44,632 bases of DNA, taken from NCBI GenBank assembly GCA_023458555.1, contig JAEWYS010000012.1, positions 1-44,632 on the forward strand, given 5' to 3'. This DNA is from Bacteroidota bacterium (lineage in GTDB: Bacteria; Bacteroidota; Bacteroidia; Cytophagales; Cytophagaceae). The notes under the pieces were generated by a model, which saw only the letters and a program-made list of their open reading frames with translations, had not been told where the DNA came from and ran no database searches. The position numbers were made by a program, and so were the translations under genes. Positions 32,123 to 41,339 of the stretch are shown in pieces (positions within the stretch are counted from its first letter, which is position 1; every line of letters starts with the position of its first letter).

Positions 32123-33670
32123 TTATTTTGAAAGCTGAAGATAAATTCCGTTGGTCCACCCAAAACCATCCTGGGTCGGATATTCACCGCCTGCCGCTTT
32201 TATATCCGGAATTATGACATTGTACTTTTCCATCATCTTGCCGGAATGTTCAAAGACAGCTTTGTTTAAATATAGCCATCTTTGAGCAATTTTTTGGGCT
32301 GGTTTATGCAAATTATACTTAAAAAGTCCTGAAATAGCCATATACTGTAATGGAGGCCAGCCATTGGGAGCATCCCATTGCTGTGATGAATGAATCAGTG
32401 TGGTCAATAATCCGCCTCTGCTCAGAAAGTCCTTTTCCCAGATGGCGGAAATAGCTTTGGCATCTTTCTTATCTGCTATTTCAAAAAAAAGACAGAAAGC
32501 TGCCGCCATTGTCTTTGATGCGCTTCTTTTTCGCTTAATAAAATCATAATCTGTGTAATAGCCAGATTCCGGATTCCGGCAGTAGTTGATAATTGCTTTT
32601 TTGCGCCCGGAAGATACCCTGAGCATATATTCCAGAGAATCTTTAGCTCTATTTATTTTGTAGCATCTGGCGATTGTTTTTTCCAGATGATACAGGAGAC
32701 AGTTTAGATCAACCGGGACAAATGCCGTAGTACGTATAGTAGCAAGGGCACTTGAATCTTCCAGCCAGCGGCTGCTGAAATCCCAGCCGGACTCGCAGGC
32801 TGCCCGGAGGTTTCTGTATAATTCGGTTGGATTATTGACGGTTGCTGATAATGTAACATCTTCTTTGTAGGACTCAGGACGGGGAGTTGCCAGGTCATCC
32901 CAGTATCGGTTAAGAATTATACCATTTCCCAGACGAACCACTCTTCGACGTGCAGTATAATCCTCGTCAAGACTGTCCTGCCCCTGCATCCAGAAAGTAT
33001 ACTCTTTCAGCAGATGGGGTAAGTATTGCCGGTAGACCTGGTCGCCTTTTTCCTGAGCAATAAGATCTACCATCAGAGAAAAAAAAGGCGGTTGTGATCT
33101 TGACAGATAATACGTACGGTTTCCGTTTGGTATATGTCCGTATACTTCAAGTAAATGGGCAAAATTGGAAAGCATGTTCTCTGCCAGTTCTGTGTAGCCG
33201 CTTCTGATAAGTCCCAGCATGGTAAAATAGCTGTCCCAATAATATATTTCTCTGAATCTTCCTCCGGGCACAATATAAGGATGGGGCAGAGGTATAAGGG
33301 AGGTAATACTAATAGTATCAGCAGGACGCTCAAGAGATTTCCATAATTGCGTCAGATGATTATCAATATCTTCCTCCGGGGTGTTTTCATCAGGGTGAAA
33401 CCGGGAACTTTTTGGCAGGCTAAAGTTTTGGTAAATAAATTCTGCCAGAACGAAATTACTGTCATCATTGAGCTTTTCGTAGTCGTTCATAATGGCCTCA
33501 GCAGGTCGTAAGGGAATACAATCCGGAAAGATCTTGCTGTCTTCGAAAATATCAGAAAGTTGTACAGCAGGAAATAATTCTTTGTATGTTTCAATGACAT
33601 CGATCTGGGCTGTAGACTTCATCATGCATGAAAGCAGCCAGACAATTAAAAATATCAGGGAATGTCTCAC
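32123..33670 (-). CDS. treA: Periplasmic trehalase (GH37)
   Basis: This 515-residue secreted glycoside hydrolase has trehalase signature 1, PGGRFREIYYWDSYFTMLGL (about 137-156), and signature 2, QQWDAPNGWPPLQ (about 430-442). It also has PNGNRTYYLSRSQPPFF and a final GGEYPTQDGFGWTNGI, the usual GH37 C-terminal block. It hydrolyses trehalose to two glucose units. The start is a GTG at 33670 (MRHSLIFLIVWLLSCMMKS), giving a signal peptide; LLSC could be a lipobox, otherwise cleavage after TA is likely. Later ATGs would cut into the signal. It heads an operon with the M20 peptidase, which seems functionally unrelated. Confidence 0.92.
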   Translation of the reverse strand: MRHSLIFLIVWLLSCMMKSTAQIDVIETYKELFPAVQLSDIFEDSKIFPDCIPLRPAEAIMNDYEKLNDDSNFVLAEFIYQNFSLPKSSRFHPDENTPEEDIDNHLTQLWKSLERPADTISITSLIPLPHPYIVPGGRFREIYYWDSYFTMLGLIRSGYTELAENMLSNFAHLLEVYGHIPNGNRTYYLSRSQPPFFSLMVDLIAQEKGDQVYRQYLPHLLKEYTFWMQGQDSLDEDYTARRRVVRLGNGIILNRYWDDLATPRPESYKEDVTLSATVNNPTELYRNLRAACESGWDFSSRWLEDSSALATIRTTAFVPVDLNCLLYHLEKTIARCYKINRAKDSLEYMLRVSSGRKKAIINYCRNPESGYYTDYDFIKRKRSASKTMAAAFCLFFEIADKKDAKAISAIWEKDFLSRGGLLTTLIHSSQQWDAPNGWPPLQYMAISGLFKYNLHKPAQKIAQRWLYLNKAVFEHSGKMMEKYNVIIPDIKAAGGEYPTQDGFGWTNGIYLQLSK

Positions 33671-33726
33671 TCGATTAGTTGCTTTGTGTATCCTAATTAT
33701 AACCGAAGGAGGTTTTGGGGGTTAAG

Positions 33727-33751
33727 GCAGTAAACGAATTTAATTTACTGC
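33727..33751. repeat. Inverted repeat upstream of the trehalase gene
   Basis: GCAGTAAA at 33727-33734 and TTTACTGC at 33744-33751 form an 8-bp stem with a 9-base loop and flanking A/T complement. It could be a second hairpin of the sdh terminator region or an operator for the trehalase operon. Confidence 0.35.
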
Positions 33752-33759
33752 TTTAAATA

Positions 33760-33788
33760 AAAGAGGCTACTTATGAAGCAGCCTCTTT
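33760..33788 (-). terminator. Terminator of the sdhCAB operon
   Basis: AAAGAGGCT at 33760-33768 pairs with AGCCTCTTT at 33780-33788 around an 11-base loop. It lies about 165 bases beyond the sdhB stop in the direction of transcription. The 33789-33954 stretch between holds no gene that I can recognise. Confidence 0.6.
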
Positions 33789-33954
33789 GTATAAAAGTAA
33801 GATATAACGTTCTCAAAGCTGAAGGGAAGGATTAATTATAATGCGAAAATGCCTGAATTCTCTACTCTTACAGGAGGGTATTTAGGGACTTATTCCCTGA
33901 CCTTTTTTGAGACCGCTTCTTTTCGAGCTCCTGCAAAAGAAATAACTAATCTGA

Positions 33955-34695
33955 TTATCCCAGTTGAGATTTTATATATTCTCTGTTGAGACGGGCTATA
34001 TTGGCCTGAGTAATTTCTTTTGGACATTCTACAGAGCAGGCACCGGTGTTACTACAGGCACCAAAACCTTCTTCGTTCATTTGTGCTACCATTCTTTCAA
34101 CACGTTCAGCCCTTTCAATCTGCCCTTGCGGAAGAAGAGCCAGCTGAGATATTTTAGCAGATACAAACAGCATCGCCGATGCATTCTTACAGGCAGCAAC
34201 ACAGGCTCCGCAGCCAATACAGGTAGCTGAGTCAAAAGCTTCGTCAGCATCCGGCTTAGCAATAGGAATAGCATTGGCATCTGGTACGCCGCCTGTACTT
34301 ACCGATACATATCCACCAGCCTGCATGATTCTGTCAAAAGCAGTTCTGTCTACAACAAGATCTTTTATGACGGGAAAAGAAGCGGCTCTCCATGGTTCTA
34401 CTGTAATTGTATCTCCATCTTTGAAGCTTCTCATGTGCAGCTGACAGGTCGTAATCCCTGTTTTGGGACCATGTGGGCGGCCATCGATATACATGCTGCA
34501 CATCCCGCAGATACCTTCCCGGCAGTCATGATCAAAGGCAATAGGTTCTTCACCCCGCTTGATTAGCTTCTCATTCAGCACGTCAAACATTTCAAGAAAT
34601 GACATATCCGGAGATACATCATTAACTTCGTAGCTAACCATTTTGCCTGACGATTTAGCATCTTTTTGTCTCCAGACTTTAACTGTAAGATTCAT
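33955..34695 (-). CDS. sdhB: Succinate dehydrogenase/fumarate reductase iron-sulfur subunit
   Basis: This 246-residue protein carries three cysteine clusters. C58-C63-C66-C84 holds a plant-ferredoxin [2Fe-2S] centre (DHDCREGICGMCSMYIDGRP). C159-C162-C165-C169 binds [4Fe-4S] (ATCIGCGACVAACK), and the C214-C220-C224 group belongs to the third cluster. It passes electrons from SdhA to the quinone site in SdhC. It is the last gene of sdhCAB, 118 bases after sdhA with an intervening hairpin. The architecture matches the type-B enzyme of Bacteroidota. Confidence 0.95.
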   Translation of the reverse strand: MNLTVKVWRQKDAKSSGKMVSYEVNDVSPDMSFLEMFDVLNEKLIKRGEEPIAFDHDCREGICGMCSMYIDGRPHGPKTGITTCQLHMRSFKDGDTITVEPWRAASFPVIKDLVVDRTAFDRIMQAGGYVSVSTGGVPDANAIPIAKPDADEAFDSATCIGCGACVAACKNASAMLFVSAKISQLALLPQGQIERAERVERMVAQMNEEGFGACSNTGACSVECPKEITQANIARLNREYIKSQLG

Positions 34696-34746
34696 GCTGT
34701 ATATGTTTTAGATATAAAACGATTCTTTAATTACTTTTTTTAAAAT

Positions 34747-34773
34747 GTAATGCTGTCTTTGCAACAGCATTAC
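34747..34773 (-). promoter_or_regulatory. Hairpin in the sdhA-sdhB gap
   Basis: GTAATGCTGT at 34747-34756 and ACAGCATTAC at 34764-34773 form a perfect 10-bp stem with a 7-base loop in the middle of the 118-base intercistronic gap. In the direction of transcription it is followed by ATTTTAAAAAAAG, a poor T-run, so it is more likely an mRNA processing or stabilising stem, or a partial terminator that sets the SdhA:SdhB ratio, than a full stop. Confidence 0.55.
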
Positions 34774-34813
34774 TGTTATGTGTCTGATGGCAGGTAAAAC
34801 CGGCTGGAAGTTC

Positions 34814-36727
34814 TTATTTGTAACTTCTTTGCGTAAGTTTTACGTTTTCAAACTTTAACTCTTCCTTATGCAGAACCTCCTGAACGTCCTCGCCTTTATA
34901 TTCCCACGCTGCAACATAAGTGTAGTTTTCATCATCCCGTCTGGCTTCATTTTCAGTAGTCTGATATTCTTCTCTGAAGTGACCGCCGCAGGATTCGTTT
35001 CTGTTAAGAGCGTCATCAACCATCAGCTCGCCAAGTTCCAGGAAGTCGGCAACCCGGTTCGCACGTTCAAGATTCTGGTTAAACTCTTCATTGGCTCCTG
35101 TCACTTTTACATTTTGCCAGAAATCTTTGCGGAGCTCCTGGATCAGGCCTTTCGCTTTTCTTAGTCCGGCCTCATTTCTTGCCATACCGCAGTAATCCCA
35201 CATGATTTTTCCTAATTCACGATGATATTCTACTACAGTTTTTGTTCCGTTTATGGAAAGTAGCTTATGAAGACGATCTCTTACTTCTTTTTCCGCGTCT
35301 TTAAATGCCTGATGGTTTATATCCAGTTTGGAAGGTCCGATTTCTGCAAGATAATTTCCAAGTGTATATGGAATTACAAAATATCCGTCAGCAAGACCCT
35401 GCATCAGAGCACTTGCTCCTAACCGGTTTGCTCCGTGATCTGAGAAGTTTGCTTCGCCCAGGGCGAAACATCCCGGCACAGTAGTTTGCAGATTGTAGTC
35501 CACCCAAAGACCACCCATCGTATAGTGAACGGCAGGATAGATCCGCATTGGTGTTTTGTAAGGATTCTCTCCGGTAATCTGCTCATACATATCAAACAGG
35601 TTGCCATATTTTGCTCTTACCTGATCTTCTCCCATACGCTTAATGGCGTCAGCAAAATCAAGATAAACAGCAAGCCCGCTTTGTCCTACTCCTTTTCCGG
35701 CATCACACTGTTCTTTTGCATTTCTGGATGCTACGTCTCTCGGAACAAGGTTTCCGAAGGACGGATACTTTCTTTCCAGGAAGTAGTCACGTTCGTTTTC
35801 CGGGATATCACTAGGCTTTCTCTTATCTCCCGGTTGTTTGGGAACCCATACCTTTCCATCGTTTCTTAAACTTTCACTCATCAGTGTCAGCTTAGACTGA
35901 TGATCACCGGAAACCGGAATGCAGGTCGGGTGAATCTGAGTAAAGCACGGATTTCCGAAGAAAGCGCCTTTTTTATGAGCACGCCATGCTGCGGTTGCAT
36001 TTGACCCCTGAGCATTGGTGGAAAGATAGAATACGTTTCCATATCCTCCGGTACATAACAATACTGCATGTGCAGCATGCGTTTCAATTTCTCCGGTAAC
36101 CAGATTTCTTGAAACAATTCCGCGGGCATGTCCATCGACCACAACCAGATCAAGCATTTCTGTACGGTAGTACATTTTTACTTTGCCCAGACCGATCTGA
36201 CGGCTCAGTGCACTATAGGCACCGAGTAAAAGCTGTTGCCCGGTTTGTCCTCTGGCATAGAACGTTCTTGAAACCTGAGCTCCTCCAAAGGAGCGGTTAT
36301 CCAGATAACCAGCGTAGTCTCTGGCAAAAGGAACCCCCTGAGCCACGCACTGGTCAATTATATTAACGCTTACTTCTGCAAGCCTGTGTACATTGGCTTC
36401 TCTTGCACGATAGTCGCCACCCTTTATGGTATCATAAAACAGCCGGTATACACTGTCACCATCATTCTGATAGTTTTTCGCTGCATTTATACCACCCTGA
36501 GCTGCTATACTGTGCGCCCTTCTTGGACTATCCTGAAAACAAAATGCTTTTACATTATATCCGAGCTCGGCAAGCGTTGCAGCTGCAGAAGCACCAGCCA
36601 GACCCGTACCAACGACAATAACCTCGTACTTCCTTTTATTGGCCGGGTTTACAAGCTTAAGATTAAATTTGTGTTTTGTCCATTTTTCCGCCAGTGGTCC
36701 TTCCGGAACTTTGCTGTCTAATATCAT
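34814..36727 (-). CDS. sdhA: Succinate dehydrogenase/fumarate reductase flavoprotein subunit
   Basis: This 637-residue FAD enzyme shows the dinucleotide-binding VIVVGTGLAGASAAATLAEL at about 36-55. The FAD-linking His is in RRAHSIAAQGGINAA (H72), and the active-site region has TQIHPTCIP and YTMGGLWVDYNLQT with GEANFSDHGANRLGASAL. It oxidises succinate to fumarate (or the reverse). The length is typical of the three-subunit type-B complex. The gap from sdhC is 16 bases. Confidence 0.96.
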   Translation of the reverse strand: MILDSKVPEGPLAEKWTKHKFNLKLVNPANKRKYEVIVVGTGLAGASAAATLAELGYNVKAFCFQDSPRRAHSIAAQGGINAAKNYQNDGDSVYRLFYDTIKGGDYRAREANVHRLAEVSVNIIDQCVAQGVPFARDYAGYLDNRSFGGAQVSRTFYARGQTGQQLLLGAYSALSRQIGLGKVKMYYRTEMLDLVVVDGHARGIVSRNLVTGEIETHAAHAVLLCTGGYGNVFYLSTNAQGSNATAAWRAHKKGAFFGNPCFTQIHPTCIPVSGDHQSKLTLMSESLRNDGKVWVPKQPGDKRKPSDIPENERDYFLERKYPSFGNLVPRDVASRNAKEQCDAGKGVGQSGLAVYLDFADAIKRMGEDQVRAKYGNLFDMYEQITGENPYKTPMRIYPAVHYTMGGLWVDYNLQTTVPGCFALGEANFSDHGANRLGASALMQGLADGYFVIPYTLGNYLAEIGPSKLDINHQAFKDAEKEVRDRLHKLLSINGTKTVVEYHRELGKIMWDYCGMARNEAGLRKAKGLIQELRKDFWQNVKVTGANEEFNQNLERANRVADFLELGELMVDDALNRNESCGGHFREEYQTTENEARRDDENYTYVAAWEYKGEDVQEVLHKEELKFENVKLTQRSYK

Positions 36728-36743
36728 GATTGGAATGGGTCTT

Positions 36744-37400
36744 TTATTGTCTGAAGAAGTAGATAATTATTGGAATCATGGCAAAAGCGGCAGGTACCAG
36801 AACGGCGAAACCTGTGCCAAGGCCTTTTATAATCGGAGTGTACTTGGGATGACGCAGACCAAATGTCTGAAAAGCACTCTGAAATCCGTGATTCAGGTGA
36901 AAAGCCAGAAGAACCATGGCTCCTGCGTAAAGAACCACATAAACCGGATTCCCGAATTTGATGATTGACGCATCATACATCGTGGTTTCCATTGTTTTGG
37001 TGATTTTGTAAGGAATAAAGAAATCACCCAGATGGACAATCAGAAAGATGAGAACCATTGATCCGGATAAGCCCATATTTCTGGAAAACCAGCTGCTGTT
37101 TTTAGAAGGTTCGCTGTAATGGTAAGATACTGGTCTTGCCTTCTTGTTTTTTGCAGTAATTATGGCTGCATACAAAATGTGAATAATAAAGCCTGCAAAG
37201 AGAACGTATTCCATGACTTTTATAAACAGATTGTTGCCCATAAATTCGACATAGTCATTAAAGACTGTGCCATCCGGATTTAATAAAAGTAAATTACCTA
37301 ATAGGTGTTCTAATAGGAATGTTATCAAAAACAATCCGGTAATTGCCATGATTACTTTCTGCCCTACCGCTCCAGATAAGGCGTTCCTAAACCAGCTCAT
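36744..37400 (-). CDS. sdhC: Succinate dehydrogenase cytochrome b subunit (type B)
   Basis: This 218-residue integral membrane protein has five hydrophobic helices and several conserved His residues inside or next to them (LLEHLLGNLLL, GFIIHILYAAI, FLIVHLGDFFI, AFHLNHGFQSA). These are expected to ligate two b-type hemes as in Wolinella and Bacillus type-B enzymes. It anchors SdhAB and exchanges electrons with menaquinone. It is the first gene of the operon, directly behind a promoter-like sequence. Confidence 0.92.
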   Translation of the reverse strand: MSWFRNALSGAVGQKVIMAITGLFLITFLLEHLLGNLLLLNPDGTVFNDYVEFMGNNLFIKVMEYVLFAGFIIHILYAAIITAKNKKARPVSYHYSEPSKNSSWFSRNMGLSGSMVLIFLIVHLGDFFIPYKITKTMETTMYDASIIKFGNPVYVVLYAGAMVLLAFHLNHGFQSAFQTFGLRHPKYTPIIKGLGTGFAVLVPAAFAMIPIIIYFFRQ

Positions 37401-37412
37401 TTCTTTTTATCT

Positions 37413-37446
37413 CAAATTTATTGTTAAGAAAATATGAATCTCTCAA
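37413..37446 (-). promoter_or_regulatory. Promoter of the sdhCAB operon
   Basis: On the minus strand TTG (37446-37444), a 23-base spacer and TAAATTTG (37420-37413) match TTG-N17-23-TAnnTTTG. The spacer is at the long end of the range. Transcription would start about six bases before the sdhC ATG at 37400, implying an almost leaderless message. Confidence 0.5.
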
Positions 37447-37596
37447 AATTACATTGTGTGACCAATAAATCAATGGGTAATTTGGTAGTTTTTTTAATTT
37501 AATACTGGTCTAAATAATTTGCAGCGAAATTTTCCCCAAACAATATCCTTTGCTCAAAGTACTTTATAATCCGCGACTAATATATTAACAACAGTG

Positions 37597-40251
37597 ATGA
37601 GGTATTTAATTGCATTTTGTGTTATTTTTTCGACATGCGCTCTGCATGAGTTGAAAGCCACGCATATACGTGCAGGAAATATGACAGCTGAGTTTATTTC
37701 AGGTTATACATGGCGTTTTTATCTTACAGTTTATACAAATATTGAAGCGATAAAGAGCTCAAACAATCAGCTGGATCTGCTGTATGCGGACATATATGTA
37801 AATGGTGTAAAGATAGATTCGGTAAGGAGAGCCAGCCGTTCGGTAGTGGGTGATTTTGCGGAAACGTACAAGAATGATTTTGTATTTAACTATACTTTCG
37901 CCGGACCGAAGGTCTATGTTGTAAGCTTTATTGAGGAAAACAGAAATAACGGAATCAGGAATATTGCAGGTGGTATGTCGGATCCGTACCCTTTTTATAT
38001 AGAGACGTATGTACTTGTTTCTCCTTTATCTGCCAATGCCAATAATACCCCGGTTTTGTATGTTCCGCCATTGGATAAAGCTTCCGTAAATGAGGTTTTT
38101 ATCCATAATGCAGGCGCTTTCGATTTTGATGGTGATAGTCTTTCCTACAAACTTGTTGTTCCCAAACAGTCGGCAACGCTCAATGTTCCCCAGTATCAGT
38201 TTATGGATGGCTTGTCTCTTGATCCGGTGACCGGAGATCTTGTTTGGGATAGCCCCCGGGAAGAAGGATTATATAATATAGCATTTCTGATCGAAGAATG
38301 GCGTAATGGTATCCGGATAGGCTATGTGCTCAGAGATATGCAGATTGCTGTGGAAAGGACAGAAAATAAGCCGCCTGCTTTGAAAATTCCTGATGATACC
38401 TGCGTAGTGGCAACTACAGAGCTGAAAGGCTTTGTGAGTGCCACGGATCCCGACAATGATCGTATTAATCTGAGAACCTACAGCGGAGTCTATGATCTTG
38501 GTGCAGGTTCAGCTGTGTTTGTTCTTCAGAATCCTAATCCCCAGACAAGTCCTGCGGCAGGCGCTTTCAGCTGGCAGACAAGCTGCGCATTGATCAGACA
38601 AGCTCCGTACCAGATTATTTTTAAAGCAGAAGATCTACCGCCCAATAAAAAACAGTTGTTTGATCTCAAGACCTGGAATGTCCGGTTGCTTGCCCCGCCA
38701 ATTGAAAATCTTTCAGCAGCAGGATTAACAAATGCAATACAACTCTCCTGGGACCAATATACCTGTGCCTCAGCTGGTGAAGGAGTAGTTGAGATATATA
38801 GAAAACAGTGTGATTCCATTGACTTTGACGTAGCACAATGTGATCGTATGGATCCTCAATTGTATGGTTTCAGTAAAATAGCCCAGGTGCTTCTGAGTCA
38901 TACAGAATATACCGATGATGATCAGGGAAGAGGGCTTGCTCAGGGTAATTATTATTGCTATGTTCTGAAAGTACGCATTGCCGGAAATAAAGGCGGTGAA
39001 AGTGCTTTTTCAGAACAGGTATGTGCCTCACCTAATGTTCAGGCTCCTGTTCCTGTCAGAGTATCTGTTGTGGAAAGTGACTCTCTGAATGGTATGATTA
39101 GCCTGGCCTGGTTATCGCCGTTTAATCTTGATACGACAATATATAAACCGCCTTATAGCTACAGAATAACAAGAGGTAACGGTATTAATACGGACTATTT
39201 AACGGAAATTGTCAGGTTGCAGGGTCTGGATGACACATTATATATTGATGGTCCGGTAAATAGTTATATGCCTTGGATATATGGCATCGAATTATATGCG
39301 GGGGAAACAAAGGTCGCCGAATCAGCAAAAGTCTCCACGATAGATTTCAGCGTAATTCCCGGTTCGGGAAGTGCAACCTTGTCATGGCAGTATAATGTTC
39401 CATGGAAACAGGAGAACTCTGCTTTTTTTATATACAGGCGGAAAATCGGGGATAGTCAGTATATAACCATAGACCCGCATGGAGAAGCCAACTATACGGA
39501 TTCAGATTTGGATCGGAAAGATACGTTGTGCTATTATGTCGAAGCGGCCGGAGAATATTGTCTGGATACGCTGAAAAATATATCGATTATTAACCGCTCA
39601 GCGGAGAAATGTATCGTACCGGTGGATTCGTCAGCGCCTTGTCCCCCTCAGCTTTTTTTGGAGCCGCTCGCCTGCGCGCCGGTCGAGCAGGGAAGTAACT
39701 TACTTAGCTGGATACCTGATCTGGAAGAGCCTTGCAATCCGGATATAGCCTACTATAACTTATATTTTTCGCCAAGAATTGACCAGGAGGCCAGTCTGTT
39801 GCTGCCACTGACTGAATTGTCCTTTACGCATCACGATTCGGTTTCCCTCGCTGGCTGCTATGAGGTCACAGCGGTGAGTCCTTATCATGTGGAAAGTGAC
39901 CGAAGTAATCGCGTCTGTACAGATATATGTGTTTATTATGCTCTTCCCAATTTATTTACGCCCAATGGTGATGGAGCCAATGATCTTTTCAGGCCTTTAC
40001 GAGAGACACTGAACGCTTCAAATGTGCTATTTACGGTATATAATCGCTGGGGAGGAGAATTATATCGTTATGAAGGAGATCCCTATATTTTCTGGGATGG
40101 AAGGAATGGGAGTGGAGAGATGCTGAATGACGGAGTTTATTTTTACTCAGCCCGGGTTACGTTCAGAAGAAGATTACATCCGGACGATGACACCGTAGAT
40201 TTAAAAGGCTGGATACAATTGATCAGCCGGCTTTCCGGAAGCCGGGAATAA
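37597..40251 (+). CDS. Large secreted protein with T9SS type B (gliding-associated) C-terminal domain
   Basis: This 884-residue protein has a signal peptide (MRYLIAFCVIFSTCALHELK, cleavage near A-T-H). It then has an N-terminal beta domain (THIRAGNMTAEFISG ... YRFYLTVYTN-like), several fibronectin or Ig-like stretches with periodic D-x-D and S-x-S-W patterns, and a C-terminal T9SS type B sorting domain, ALPNLFTPNGDGANDLFRPL to LNDGVYFYSARVTF. It should be exported and attached or released by the type IX system. The N-terminal AT-H-I-R-A-G module recurs in large Cytophaga surface proteins. No enzyme motif is evident. The ATG at 37597 is chosen over the GTG one codon earlier. Function unknown; adhesion or gliding is possible. 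Confidence 0.85.
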   Translation: MRYLIAFCVIFSTCALHELKATHIRAGNMTAEFISGYTWRFYLTVYTNIEAIKSSNNQLDLLYADIYVNGVKIDSVRRASRSVVGDFAETYKNDFVFNYTFAGPKVYVVSFIEENRNNGIRNIAGGMSDPYPFYIETYVLVSPLSANANNTPVLYVPPLDKASVNEVFIHNAGAFDFDGDSLSYKLVVPKQSATLNVPQYQFMDGLSLDPVTGDLVWDSPREEGLYNIAFLIEEWRNGIRIGYVLRDMQIAVERTENKPPALKIPDDTCVVATTELKGFVSATDPDNDRINLRTYSGVYDLGAGSAVFVLQNPNPQTSPAAGAFSWQTSCALIRQAPYQIIFKAEDLPPNKKQLFDLKTWNVRLLAPPIENLSAAGLTNAIQLSWDQYTCASAGEGVVEIYRKQCDSIDFDVAQCDRMDPQLYGFSKIAQVLLSHTEYTDDDQGRGLAQGNYYCYVLKVRIAGNKGGESAFSEQVCASPNVQAPVPVRVSVVESDSLNGMISLAWLSPFNLDTTIYKPPYSYRITRGNGINTDYLTEIVRLQGLDDTLYIDGPVNSYMPWIYGIELYAGETKVAESAKVSTIDFSVIPGSGSATLSWQYNVPWKQENSAFFIYRRKIGDSQYITIDPHGEANYTDSDLDRKDTLCYYVEAAGEYCLDTLKNISIINRSAEKCIVPVDSSAPCPPQLFLEPLACAPVEQGSNLLSWIPDLEEPCNPDIAYYNLYFSPRIDQEASLLLPLTELSFTHHDSVSLAGCYEVTAVSPYHVESDRSNRVCTDICVYYALPNLFTPNGDGANDLFRPLRETLNASNVLFTVYNRWGGELYRYEGDPYIFWDGRNGSGEMLNDGVYFYSARVTFRRRLHPDDDTVDLKGWIQLISRLSGSRE

Positions 40252-40271
40252 TAAACAGTCTGATGATTGGA

Positions 40272-40327
40272 ATAGCTAATTAGCTATAGTCCGTATGGCA
40301 ATTGCCGGATAAGCCATACCGGACTAT
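40272..40327. terminator. Palindrome plus long hairpin after the T9SS gene
   Basis: A perfect 16-bp palindrome, ATAGCTAATTAGCTAT (40272-40287), adjoins a longer hairpin. There ATAGTCCG-TATGGC (40286-40299) pairs with GCCATA-C-CGGACTAT (40313-40327) over 14 bp with one bulged C. Loop and stem fit a terminator of the upstream gene. It ends 22 bases before the fabD -7 box, so it might also affect fabD. Confidence 0.55.
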
Positions 40328-40348
40328 TCCCTTCTTAAAAATCTTTTC

Positions 40349-40356
40349 TATTTTTG
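40349..40356 (+). promoter_or_regulatory. Candidate -7 box of fabD
   Basis: TATTTTTG at 40349-40356 matches TAnnTTTG, 25 bases before the fabD ATG. No TTG was found at the expected -33 position, so the promoter is half supported. Confidence 0.4.
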
Positions 40357-40381
40357 CCGGAACAACAGAAATATGAAATAG

Positions 40382-41266
40382 ATGAAAAAAGCATATGTTT
40401 TCCCCGGTCAGGGGGCCCAGTTTACCGGCATGGGCAAAGACTTGTATGAGAAGTCTGAAAAGGCCAGACAATTGTTTGCCAGGGCAAATGAGATACTTGG
40501 TTTTGATATTACCCGTATTATGTTTGAGGGAACAGCAGATGAACTTAAACAAACGAAAGTAACCCAGCCGGCTATATTTATACATAGTGTGATACTTGCC
40601 AGACTGGATGCCGCTTTTGCCCCGGATATGGTTGCAGGGCACTCCCTCGGTGAGTTCTCGGCTCTTACGGCTGCCGGAGCATTGTCCTTTGAAGACGGAT
40701 TGCAACTTGTCTATAAAAGAGCGCTGGCTATGCAGCAGGCCTGCGAGATCAATCCTTCCACTATGGCTGCAGTGCTGGGACTGGAAGATTCTAAAGTAGA
40801 AGAAATCTGTGGTAGTGTATCCGAGCTGGTCGTTGCAGCCAATTATAATTGTCCCGGACAGCTGGTAATCTCCGGTACTGTAAATGGTATCGAGGAAGCC
40901 TGCGTAAAAATGAAAGAAGCCGGAGCAAAAAGAGCGTTGCCGCTACCGGTTGGCGGAGGTTTTCATTCTCCGTTGATGGAGCCGGCTGCTAAAGAACTCG
41001 AGGCTGCAATACAAAGTACGGTATTTAGTAAACCAGTCTGTCCGGTGTATCAGAATGTAAATGCACAACCATCAGATGACATAGAAACCATAAAGAAAAA
41101 TCTGATCGCTCAGCTGACTGCGCCGGTAAAATGGACCCAGTCTGTTCAGTCGATGACGTCAGACGGAGCAGGCATATTTATCGAATGTGGTCCCGGTAAA
41201 GTCTTGCAGGGACTTGTGAAAAAGATAAGCCCTGAAGTAGAGGTTGCTTCTGTAAGTGTTGAGTAA
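40382..41266 (+). CDS. fabD: Malonyl-CoA:ACP transacylase FabD
   Basis: This 294-residue protein has the FPGQGAQFTGMGKDL start. The nucleophile motif is G-H-S-L-G-E (S88), the malonyl-binding Arg is in VYKRALAMQQA (near 113), and the catalytic His is in GGGFHSPLME (H195). It has QNVNAQP and ECGPGKVLQGLVKKI near the end. It moves malonyl from CoA to acyl carrier protein for fatty acid synthesis. It is monocistronic, between a hairpin and a strong terminator. Length is normal. Confidence 0.96.
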   Translation: MKKAYVFPGQGAQFTGMGKDLYEKSEKARQLFARANEILGFDITRIMFEGTADELKQTKVTQPAIFIHSVILARLDAAFAPDMVAGHSLGEFSALTAAGALSFEDGLQLVYKRALAMQQACEINPSTMAAVLGLEDSKVEEICGSVSELVVAANYNCPGQLVISGTVNGIEEACVKMKEAGAKRALPLPVGGGFHSPLMEPAAKELEAAIQSTVFSKPVCPVYQNVNAQPSDDIETIKKNLIAQLTAPVKWTQSVQSMTSDGAGIFIECGPGKVLQGLVKKISPEVEVASVSVE

Positions 41267-41290
41267 AATTTTACTAAAAAGCGAAACCAA

Positions 41291-41334
41291 AAAAGAACGA
41301 GAACTGCTATTTGGCAGTTCTCGTTCTTTTTTTT
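41291..41334 (+). terminator. Strong intrinsic terminator after fabD
   Basis: GAACGAGAACTGC (41295-41307) pairs with GCAGTTCTCGTTC (41314-41326) over 13 bp, extended by AAAA/TTTT, with a 6-base loop and eight T residues after it. It lies 28 bases after the fabD stop and is the clearest terminator in the window. Confidence 0.9.
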
Positions 41335-41339
41335 AGCAT

